Source of the DNA: Roseiarcus sp963737365
GTDB lineage: Bacteria > Pseudomonadota > Alphaproteobacteria > Rhizobiales > Beijerinckiaceae
Assembly: GCA_963737365.1 (NCBI GenBank)
Contig: CAVTSD010000001.1
Coordinates: 868,001-932,000, forward strand
Direction of reading: 5' to 3'
DNA: 64,000 bases
The notes under the pieces were generated by a model. It ran no database searches and was not told where the DNA came from. It saw only the letters and a list, made by a program, of their open reading frames with translations. This document shows, in pieces, positions 56,603 through 64,000 of the stretch; within the stretch, counting starts at the first letter, position 1; every line of letters starts with the position of its first letter. A program made the position numbers and the translations under genes.

Positions 56603-57878
56603 ATGAAGGCGCACTACGCTGACGCCGGAATTGAGGGAGACGCGGCTATGGATCGGTCGATTGTTCAAATCGAGCCGGTGCCGCGGGTATCGATCCAGGC
56701 GTTCTGCGAGTCGCCTGATATCGCAGCCATTGTGGCGACCGCGATATCCGATCGCCGCATGGCGAAAGCGCATGTCAAACAGAACATGGGCGGCGCTGCG
56801 GCCGCGCTCGAAGCCTATAAGAGCGCGCCAACGCCCAATGTGGTCGTGCTCGAGGCTCCGGCCAGCCGGGACGCGCTGCTCAAGCAGCTCGAACAGCTCG
56901 CTGAATATTGTGACGCGGGGACGAAGGTCGTTGTCCTTGGCAAGCTCAACGACATCGTCCTCTACCGCCAGTTGATGGCCCGCGGGGTCAGCGAATATCT
57001 GGTGGCGCCGTTTGGCGCCGTCGATTTCATCCAGGCGATATCCCAGCTGTTCGCGGTGCCCGGGGCGAAGCCCCTTGGACGCGTGATCGCGGTCGTCGGC
57101 GCGAAGGGCGGCGTGGGAGCGTCGACCGTCGCCCATAATCTCGCGTGGAGCCTGGCCTCGGTTACGGAAATGGCGACGATCATCGCCGATTTCGATCTTG
57201 CCTTCGGAACTGCGGGACTCGACTACAATCAGGATCCTCCTCAAGGCGTTGCGGAAGCGGTGTTCGCCCCGGATCGCGTCGACGCGGTGCTGGTGGAGCG
57301 TCTGCTCTCCAAGTGCGGCGAGAAGCTCAGCCTATTGGCGGCGCCTGCCACTCTTGATCGGGTGCTCGACTTCAGCGAAGCCTCGTTCGAACTCGCTGAT
57401 CGACGCGATGCGCGCCTCGACGCCCTGGATTGTGGTCGATGTGCCGCATTTGTGGTCCGGTTGGGCGCGCAGGATCCTCGTCTCCGCCGATGAGGTCATC
57501 GTTGTCGCGAGCCCCGATCTCGCGAATCTTCGCAACACCAAAAATCTGATCGATAACGTGAAGGGCGCCCGCCTCAACGACGCTCCCTCGAGGCTGGTCC
57601 TGAATGGCGTCGGCATGCTCAAGCGGCCGGAAATCGCCTCAGCGGAATTCGCCAAAGCGGTGGAGACCGATCCGACGGCGATCATTGCGCACGACGCCAA
57701 GCTGTTCGGGGCTGCGGCCAACAATGGGCAAATGATCGCCGAGCTCGAACCCAACGGCAAAACCGCCCAGATCTTCGTTGATCTGGCCTCGACGCTCGCC
57801 GGAAGAGCCGAGACGCGCAAGCCCAAAAGAGGCGTTCTTGAGCCGCTCATCGCCAAGCTTGGGCGCAAGAAAAAATGA
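56603..57878 (+). CDS. cpaE: Pilus assembly ATPase CpaE (TadZ), with one apparent frameshift
   Basis: MinD/ParA-like protein that localises the Tad machine. N-terminal receiver-like domain (PRVSIQAFCESPDIAAIVAT, KVVVLGKLNDIVLYRQLM) and an ATPase domain with VVGAKGGVGASTVAHNLAW near residue 165 and ADFDLAFGTAGLDY. The frame changes near 57391-57397 (after SEASFEL) into LIDAMRASTPWIVVDVPHLW and continues to LIAKLGRKKK at 57878. Removing one base gives 425 codons. ATG 56648 (MDRSIVQIE), with GAGGGAG upstream, is an alternative start. Confidence 0.85.
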
Positions 57879-57943
57879 CCGGCTTGCAAACGCATCTCGC
57901 CGTCTCCGCTGAGCGAGCGCGCAAGCGCAAAGGATCCTGAGCA

Positions 57944-59351
57944 ATGTTCGGCAAGCGGAGCGGGATCTCTAGTCCCCCGGTCGCGGCGTCGCGCGTCGCA
58001 TCGGTGAGCGCTGCGCACGAGCCGCCCAAGCCCGCTCAGGCCGCGCCGCTCCAAGCCGAACGCAAATCCGAGACCTATTTCCAGACCAAGTCGCTGATCT
58101 TTGGCGCCTTGATCGAAGCGATCGATCTCTCCGCGCTGTCGAAGCTCGACCCCGAGAGCGCGCGCGAAGAGATTCGGGACATCGTCCATGAGATCGTCAC
58201 GATCAAGAATTCTGGTGCTGTCGATCGCCGAGCAGGAAGATCTGCTCGACGACATCTGCAATGACGTTCTTGGATTCGGTCCGCTCGAGCCGCTGCTAGC
58301 GCGCGACGACATTGCCGACATCATGGTCAACGGACCGACGCGATGCTTCATCGAGGTTGGCGGCAAGATCCAACTCACCAATGTCCGTTTCCGCGACGCC
58401 TCGCAGTTGATGAACATCTGTCAGCGGATCGTGAGCCAGGTTGGACGTCGAGTTGATGAATCCTCCCCGATTTGCGACGCCCGCCTACTCGACGGCTCGC
58501 GCGTCAATGTGATCGCGCCCCCGCTGGCGATCGACGGCGCGGCGCTGACCATTCGCAAGTTCAAGAAGGACAAACTGACGCTCGATCAATTGGTCAAGTT
58601 CGGCTCGATCTCTCCGGCCGGCGCGGAAATCCTCAAGATCATCGGCCGCGTCCGCTGCAACGTGGTCATTTCCGGCGGCACCGGCTCGGGCAAGACGACC
58701 CTCCTGAACTGCTTGACGAACTACATCGACGCGGATGAGCGAATCATCACCTGCGAGGACGCGGCCGAGCTCCAGCTCCAGCAACCCCATGTTGTGCGGC
58801 TCGAGACTCGCCCAGCAAATCTGGAAGGGGTGGGCCAGATCACGATGCGCGACTTGGTCAAGAACTGCCTGCGCATGCGGCCCGAGCGGATTGTCGTGGG
58901 CGAAGTGCGCGGACCCGAAGCGTTCGATCTCCTGCAGGCCATGAACACCGGCCACGACGGATCGATGGGCACGCTGCATGCGAACTCGCCGCGGGAAGCG
59001 CTGAGCCGTGTTGAATCCATGATCACAATGGGCGGGTATGCGCTGCCGATGAAGACGATCCGCGAAATGATGACGTCCTCGATCGACGTGATCGTTCAAG
59101 CCTCTCGCCTTCGTGACGGATCACGCCGGATAACGCACATTACCGAAGTCCTCGGCATGGAAGGCGATGTCGTGATCACGCAAGACCTGTTCCTCTACGA
59201 AATTCTCGGAGAGGACGCCCAGGGAAAGATCATAGGGCGGCATCGGTCGACCGGGATCGGACGCCCGAGATTCTGGGACCGCGCGCGTATGTACGGAGAA
59301 GAGGCGCGGCTGGCGGCGGCGCTCGACATCTCCGAGGTCAGCGCAGCCTAG
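57944..59351 (+). CDS. cpaF: Tad secretion ATPase CpaF (TadA), with one apparent frameshift
   Basis: Hexameric ATPase powering Flp pilus assembly. ATG 57944 (AAGGA upstream) gives an N-terminal part (ETYFQTKSLIFGALIEAIDL, LDPESAREEIRDIVHEIV); the frame changes near 58207-58213 into VLSIAEQEDLLDDICNDVLG, then FGPLEPLLARDDIADIMVNG, Walker A VISGGTGSGKTTLLN, IITCEDAAELQL, and VGEVRGPEAFDLLQAMNTGH with STLHANSPR-like GTLHANSPREAL. Removing one base gives 469 codons, normal length. Confidence 0.87.
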
Positions 59352-59373
59352 CCGTGGACGGAGTGAAGCCGGC

Positions 59374-60333
59374 ATGATCAATCCGATAGTCGTCGCGACG
59401 GGTCTTGCGCTTGGATTCGGCGGTCTCGCGTTCGCCTTCGTCGGCGGGGATTTGCGAGCCGACAAGCGGCGTGCAGCGGTGACGAAAGTCGAGGCGAAGG
59501 CGAGTTTGGCGGTTGGCGTTGATCGGGCGACGCGCAAGAAGCAGATCGCCGACGGCGTGCGCGACAATGAATTGAAGGGAAGGCGGCGGCGCGTCAGTCT
59601 GGCGACAAAAATCGAACAGGCCGGGCTTACGATCACCAAACAGCAATATTGGATCGCGAGCGTGGCCTTTGGCCTGGTTTGCGGCGCGCTCGCCTATGTT
59701 CAGTCGAGAAGCGTGTTGCTCACGCTTCTCGTCATCGTGACCGCCGCGGTCGGGGTCCCGCAACTTACGCTGGCGCGCTTGCGCATTCGGCGCATAAACA
59801 AATTCATCTCCAACTTTCCGACCGCCATCGATATCATCGTGCGAGGCATCAAATCGGGCCTTCCGCTTGGCGATACGATCCGGATAGCGGCGACCGAAAG
59901 TCCCGAGCCGGTGAAGTCGGAGTTTCGAAGAATTGTGGAAGCGCTCTCGATCGGATTGACCTTGCCGGAAGGGATCGAGCGGATGGCGCAGCGCGTTCCG
60001 ATCGCCGAGACCAATTTCTTTTCAATTGTCATATCCATCCAGAGCAAGGCGGGCGGAAACCTGTCCGAAGCCTTGGGCAATCTTTCCCGCGTGTTGCGGG
60101 AACGCAAAAAGATGAAGGCAAAGATCAACGCCATGTCCATGGAAGCGAAAGCTTCGGCCGCGATTATCGGCTTGGTGCCGTTTCTTGTGGTCGGCGCGCT
60201 CTACGTGTCGTCGCCTAATTACGTTTCATTGTTGTGGACGACGACTCATGGAAAAATGATCTCCGTTATCGCGATGTTCTGGATGGGGATTGGAATCGCA
60301 ATGATGAAAAAGATGATCTCATTCGACTTCTAA
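59374..60333 (+). CDS. tadB: Tad inner-membrane platform protein TadB
   Basis: Integral membrane protein of the T2SSF family. The 319-aa product has a N-terminal TM (VVATGLALGFGGLAFAFVGG), a TM pair (YWIASVAFGLVCGALAYVQS, VLLTLLVIVTAAVGVPQLTL), the T2SSF domain (FPTAIDIIVRGIKSGLPLGD, FFSIVISIQSKAGGNLSEAL) and a C-terminal TM pair (AAIIGLVPFLVVGALYV; VIAMFWMGIGIAMM). GGAG precedes ATG 59374. Intact. Confidence 0.93.
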   Translation: MINPIVVATGLALGFGGLAFAFVGGDLRADKRRAAVTKVEAKASLAVGVDRATRKKQIADGVRDNELKGRRRRVSLATKIEQAGLTITKQQYWIASVAFGLVCGALAYVQSRSVLLTLLVIVTAAVGVPQLTLARLRIRRINKFISNFPTAIDIIVRGIKSGLPLGDTIRIAATESPEPVKSEFRRIVEALSIGLTLPEGIERMAQRVPIAETNFFSIVISIQSKAGGNLSEALGNLSRVLRERKKMKAKINAMSMEAKASAAIIGLVPFLVVGALYVSSPNYVSLLWTTTHGKMISVIAMFWMGIGIAMMKKMISFDF

Positions 60334-60345
60334 ATCGAGTCTTCC

Positions 60346-61323
60346 ATGCTGGACGAAATCGTCGCTAAATTTTCTGACGCCCATTTTCTGGCGATCCTGC
60401 TCGCGGCGATCGGCTCGGCCGCGACTGTGCTTACAGCCGCGATGCCGTGGCTTCAGCCAGACACTCTATCGCACCGCATCAAAGCGGTCAGCACTGAGCG
60501 CGAGCGCATACGAATGCGTGAACGCGAACGGCTGGTTGCGTCCCAGAGCAAGGGCACGCTGAGAGTGAAACCGACAGGTCTCGTCAAGCAATTCGTCGAA
60601 ACGCTCAACCTGTCGAGCTGGCTCAGCACCGAGAAGGCCAAGATGCAATTGGCCATGGCTGGGTATCGCGGCGGCGGAGCGGAATATGTCTTTCTTTCGT
60701 TCCGCCTCATCGCCCCGATCACCTTTTTTATCCTCGCGATTGTCTATCAGTTTCTGATCATCAAATGGAGCCAGCCCGCGACGATCAAGATCGGCATTGC
60801 GATCGCAGCCACTTATCTCGGCATCAAGGCACCCGAGCTGTTCCTGAAGAACAAAACCACCAAGCGGCAGAAAGAACTTGAGCGGGCGTTTCCCAATACG
60901 CTGGACCTCCTCTTGATTTGCGCGGAATCCGGAATGTCGATCGAACATGCGGTGCGCAAGGTCAGTCAGGAGATTGGCATGGAGAGTGTTTCCATGGCGG
61001 AGGAGATGGGGATTTTGGCGGCCGAAATGTCCTATCTGGCCGAGCGGCGGACCGCGTTCGACAATCTGGGCTTCAGGACCGGGTTGGAGTCGATTCGTTC
61101 GCTTATCACTGTCCTGTCGCAGTCGGAGAAATATGGCACGCCGCTCGGCGCCGCGCTTCGGGTTCTCAGCCAGGAAAGCCGGGACCACCGAATGTCCCTG
61201 GCTGAGAAAAAAGCCGCCGCCTTGCCGCCGATTTTGACGGTGCCGATGATTTTGTTCTTCCTGCCGGGACTTTTCGCCGCCATTCTGACGCCGGCCATCG
61301 TTCAGATCAATAACTGGAGTTAG
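60346..61323 (+). CDS. tadC: Tad inner-membrane platform protein TadC
   Basis: Second T2SSF-type platform protein. The 325-aa product has an N-terminal TM (FLAILLAAIGSAATVLTAAM), FVETLNLSSWLSTEKAKMQL, central TMs (FRLIAPITFFILAIVYQFLI, IKIGIAIAATYLGIKAPELF) and the conserved FPNTLDLLLICAESGMSIEH plus SLITVLSQSEKYGTPLGAAL. The final TM (ILTVPMILFFLPGLFAAILT) ends at 61323. TadD, TadE, TadF and TadG genes do not follow, so they are elsewhere or absent. Confidence 0.93.
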   Translation: MLDEIVAKFSDAHFLAILLAAIGSAATVLTAAMPWLQPDTLSHRIKAVSTERERIRMRERERLVASQSKGTLRVKPTGLVKQFVETLNLSSWLSTEKAKMQLAMAGYRGGGAEYVFLSFRLIAPITFFILAIVYQFLIIKWSQPATIKIGIAIAATYLGIKAPELFLKNKTTKRQKELERAFPNTLDLLLICAESGMSIEHAVRKVSQEIGMESVSMAEEMGILAAEMSYLAERRTAFDNLGFRTGLESIRSLITVLSQSEKYGTPLGAALRVLSQESRDHRMSLAEKKAAALPPILTVPMILFFLPGLFAAILTPAIVQINNWS

Positions 61324-61425
61324 CCGCTTCCGGTTGCTATCGGCGATGTGGTCGCGCGCCTCGCCGGAGGCTGAAGGAAAAGCCCGCTTGCACGTTTCGG
61401 GTTGCGCTGATTCGCCCGTCGGCGC

Positions 61426-63747
61426 ATGATTCGATTCGTGTCGCAACCCGAAAGATCCGAACCGTCGCTCGTCCGACGTCCGCACGACGCTGACCCTCCC
61501 TACCTGAAGGGACTGAATGAGGAGCAGCGGCGGGCGGTCGAGTCGCTGGACGGCCCGGTTCTCATTCTCGCCGGCGCCGGCGTCGGGAAGACGCGCGTCC
61601 TCACCACTCGAATTGCTCACATCGTGTCGACCGGCCGGGCGCGCGCTCATGAAATTCTGGCCGTGACCTTCACCAATAAGGCCGCGCGCGAGATGCGCCA
61701 GCGGGTCGCAGTCTTCTCCGGTTCGGAGCAGGCGATGCCGTGGCTCGGCACGTTCCACTCGGTGGGCGCGAAGATTCTGCGCATGCATGCCGAGCTTGTG
61801 GGCCTGAGGCCCAACTTCACCATCCTCGACACCGACGACCAGCTTCGCCTGCTCAAGCAGCTTTTGCAGGCCGAACATCTCGACGACAAGCGCTGGCCCG
61901 CGCGGGCGCTCGCGAATCTGATCGACGGGTGGAAAAACCGCGGCATTGATCCGAAGAGCGTCCCCGCGAGCGAGGCCGCAGGTTTCGCCGGCGGCAAGAG
62001 CGCAGACTTGTATGAGAGCTATCAGGTTCGGCTTAAAGCGCTGAACGCGGTCGACTTCGGCGACCTCTTGCTCGAGCCGTTGCGGCTATTGCGCGAAAAT
62101 AGCGATGTTCTGAGCACGTTCCGCCGACGGTTTCGCTACATTCTCGTCGACGAGTACCAGGACACGAACGTTGTCCAGTATCTGCTTCTGCGCCTGCTTG
62201 CCCAGTCCAACGGCAATCTGTGCTGTGTCGGCGACGACGATCAGTCGATCTACGCCTGGCGCGGCGCCGATGTCGAAAACATCCTGCGCTTCGAGAAGGA
62301 TTTCCCCGGCGCCAAGGTTATTCGGCTCGAGCGAAATTATCGATCGACCGGCCACATTCTCGCCGTTGCCGCGGGGTTGATCGCTCACAATCGCGGCCGT
62401 CTTGGGAAGACGCTGTTCACCGACAAACCGCTCGGAGATCGGCCAAAGGTCGCTGAAGGCTCTGACAGCCAGGAGGAAGCGAGGCTCATCGGCGAGGAGA
62501 TCGAAGCGGCGCAACACAAAGGCGTGTCTCTGGACGACATCGCGATCCTCGTGCGCGCTTCCTTTCAGATGCGCGAATTCGAGGAGCGGTTCATCGCCCT
62601 GGGGCTGCCTTACAAGGTCATTGGCGGTCCTCGATTCTACGAGCGCGCCGAAATACGCGACGCCTTGGCCTATCTACGCTGCGTCGCCCAACCCGATGAC
62701 GACCTCGCCTTCGAGCGGATCTACAACCAGCCCAAACGAGGTCTTGGCGAAGCGACGCTGGCGATCCTGCACGACTATGGGCGGCGCGCCGGCCTCCCTT
62801 TGACGCGGGCGGCGCGCGCGCTTGTCGAGACCGAGGAGCTGAAACCGCGCCCCCGTCAAATTCTCCGCGGGGTCCTCGATGACTTCGACCGGTGGCGGAG
62901 GCAGTCGGAGCAGATCCCGCACGAAGAACTGGCGCAGCTTGTTCTGGAGGAGAGCGGCTATATCGACATGTGGAAAGCGGAGCGCACGCCTGACGCCGCC
63001 GGACGGCTCGACAACCTAAAAGAACTCGTCCGTTCAATGGGCGAGTTTCCCGACCTCGCAGCGTTTCTCGAGCACGTGTCGCTGGTCATGGACGTCGACA
63101 ACGGGGACGACGGCGCTCGCGTTTCGATCATGACGCTTCACGCGGCGAAGGGGCTGGAATTCGATCTTGTTTTTCTGCCCGGCTGGGAGGAGGGCCTGTT
63201 TCCCAATCAGCGCTCGCTCGACGACAGCGGCCTTGCCGGGCTCGAGGAGGAGCGGCGACTGGCCTATGTCGGCCTGACCCGGGCCCGCCTGCAGGCGCGG
63301 ATCTACTATGCGCTCAATCGTCGGGTGCGGGGCTTATGGCAGACCTCGATTCCGTCCCGGTTCATCCAGGAATTGCCCGCCGACCATGTCGAATTCGACG
63401 AATTCGTCGGATCGTCGGACCGCGCCCATGGATCGTGGCCGCGAGCGGGCTTGGAAACAGGGTTTGCCTCCCGCTATGACACGCCGGGTTGGCGCCGCGC
63501 GGAATCGAGGCAGCGCGAGTTCGGAGAAGCGGGTCCGCGTGGACCTCGGTCTCCCGGCCCGATCTTTGAGGGCTCAGTGCAAAGAGTGGGCGCATCCACC
63601 TCGGTTTTTCATGCGGGGTCGCGCGTGTTTCACAACAAGTTCGGTCCCGGCGCCGTGGTCGCCGTAGACGGCTCGAAATTGACGGTCGATTTCGACAAGG
63701 CGGGCCGGAAACTGGTGATGGACAGTTTCGTCGCCGCAGAGGGATAG
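61426..63747 (+). CDS. uvrD: ATP-dependent DNA helicase UvrD/PcrA
   Basis: Superfamily 1 helicase for nucleotide-excision and mismatch repair and for removing RecA filaments. The 773-aa protein has motif I LILAGAGVGKTRVLTTRI (Val in place of the usual Ser/Thr in GAGxGKT), motif Ia AVTFTNKAAREMRQR, motif II ILVDEYQDTN, motif III CCVGDDDQSIYAWRGAD, motif IV VIRLERNYRST, motif V VSIMTLHAAKGLEFDLVFL and motif VI ERRLAYVGLTRAR. The C-terminus ends in a Tudor-like domain (RVFHNKFGPGAVVAVDG). Confidence 0.96.
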   Translation: MIRFVSQPERSEPSLVRRPHDADPPYLKGLNEEQRRAVESLDGPVLILAGAGVGKTRVLTTRIAHIVSTGRARAHEILAVTFTNKAAREMRQRVAVFSGSEQAMPWLGTFHSVGAKILRMHAELVGLRPNFTILDTDDQLRLLKQLLQAEHLDDKRWPARALANLIDGWKNRGIDPKSVPASEAAGFAGGKSADLYESYQVRLKALNAVDFGDLLLEPLRLLRENSDVLSTFRRRFRYILVDEYQDTNVVQYLLLRLLAQSNGNLCCVGDDDQSIYAWRGADVENILRFEKDFPGAKVIRLERNYRSTGHILAVAAGLIAHNRGRLGKTLFTDKPLGDRPKVAEGSDSQEEARLIGEEIEAAQHKGVSLDDIAILVRASFQMREFEERFIALGLPYKVIGGPRFYERAEIRDALAYLRCVAQPDDDLAFERIYNQPKRGLGEATLAILHDYGRRAGLPLTRAARALVETEELKPRPRQILRGVLDDFDRWRRQSEQIPHEELAQLVLEESGYIDMWKAERTPDAAGRLDNLKELVRSMGEFPDLAAFLEHVSLVMDVDNGDDGARVSIMTLHAAKGLEFDLVFLPGWEEGLFPNQRSLDDSGLAGLEEERRLAYVGLTRARLQARIYYALNRRVRGLWQTSIPSRFIQELPADHVEFDEFVGSSDRAHGSWPRAGLETGFASRYDTPGWRRAESRQREFGEAGPRGPRSPGPIFEGSVQRVGASTSVFHAGSRVFHNKFGPGAVVAVDGSKLTVDFDKAGRKLVMDSFVAAEG

Positions 63748-63837
63748 TCGAACCGACCAAGACGCCGACCGTCGCCCGCGCGGCGGCGCCAATCGGGCGC
63801 GGCGGGCGCTAAACTTAGGACCTTCTCCTGACCTGCG

Positions 63838-64000
63838 TCAGGCCGCCTTGGTTCTCGGATTGACTTCCGCGGTATAGGCGTCGATGAGCGCCGCGGTCAC
63901 CGCCGCTGGTTTGTAATGATGCGGGCCGATCTCGCCGACCGGCGTCACCTCAGCAGCGGTTCCGGTGATGAAGCATTCGTCGAAGTCGCCGAGTTCGGCA
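63838..64000 (-). CDS. ilvE: Branched-chain amino-acid aminotransferase IlvE, 3' end only
   Basis: Only the last 53 residues are in the window: ELGDFDECFITGTAAEVTPV then GEIGPHHYKPAAVTAALIDA, ending EVNPRTKAA at 63838. The GTAAEVTPV stretch is the conserved fold-type IV aminotransferase segment that binds PLP phosphate and matches IlvE. It would transaminate branched-chain 2-oxo acids. The 5' part lies beyond the right edge. Confidence 0.88.
   Translation of the reverse strand, partial: AELGDFDECFITGTAAEVTPVGEIGPHHYKPAAVTAALIDAYTAEVNPRTKAA

Overview
This window is GC-rich chromosomal DNA from an alphaproteobacterium of the order Hyphomicrobiales (Rhizobiales). Gene content and order point this way: dnaG-rpoD, mnmE-mnmG-rsmG-parA-parB, metX-metW, a chorismate mutase-hisC-prephenate dehydrogenase run, rho-hemJ, the ppsR-maf-aroE-coaE-dnaQ-secB block, fabA-fabB-fabI, DUF1491 and an alphaproteobacterial Tad (cpa) cluster. 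A polyhydroxyalkanoate regulator (phaR) and a PEPxxWA-CTERM protein would suit the Beijerinckiaceae/Methylocystaceae, but that family placement is only an inference. No phage, integrase, transposase, CRISPR array, rRNA or tRNA gene was recognised.

Layout. 1-9.8 kb: rpoD (cut by the left edge), dnaG, a vapBC toxin-antitoxin pair with a palindromic operator-promoter, an aldo/keto reductase, prmB, phaR, gloB and a methyltransferase. 9.9-17 kb: gpmA, a secreted protein, then mnmE-mnmG-rsmG-parA-parB with two perfect parS centromere sites. 17-25 kb: a PEPxxWA-CTERM exported protein, an M20 amidohydrolase, metX-metW, leuB, holA and two inverted copies of a roughly 265-bp dispersed repeat. 25-40 kb: an ABC-F ATPase, pgi, pepP-hpt-DUF3426, ftsE-ftsX-plsC, an SOS-type gene, chaC-tyrC-hisC-chorismate mutase, rho and hemJ. 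40.2-40.6 kb: a gene-free, relatively AT-rich gap at which transcription diverges; it carries a perfect CtrA box and is a candidate replication origin. 40.6-52 kb: ppsR-maf-aroE-coaE-dnaQ, secB, mltB, fabA-fabB-fabI, a coiled-coil membrane protein, sufE, a peptidoglycan-binding protein and DUF1491. 52-61.3 kb: Tad pilus genes flp-cpaA-cpaB-cpaC-cpaD-cpaE-cpaF-tadB-tadC. 61.4-64 kb: uvrD/pcrA and the 3' end of ilvE.

How it fits together. The window looks like an origin-proximal region organised around the cell cycle. ParA/ParB and parS lie about 26 kb from the putative origin. Perfect CtrA-type boxes (TTAA-N7-TTAA) sit in three regulatory gaps: before ftsE, in the candidate origin, and between sufE and a cell-wall-binding protein. 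A perfect LexA box (GTTC-N7-GTTC) overlaps the -10 of a small uncharacterised gene.

Data-quality note. Six genes read as intact proteins only after one or more single-base corrections: dnaG (three), the aldo/keto reductase, the ABC-F ATPase, chaC, cpaE and cpaF. cpaB has an in-frame TGA at the third codon of its best-looking start. Because dnaG is essential, most of these are probably sequence errors rather than real pseudogenes, though decay of the Tad cluster cannot be excluded.
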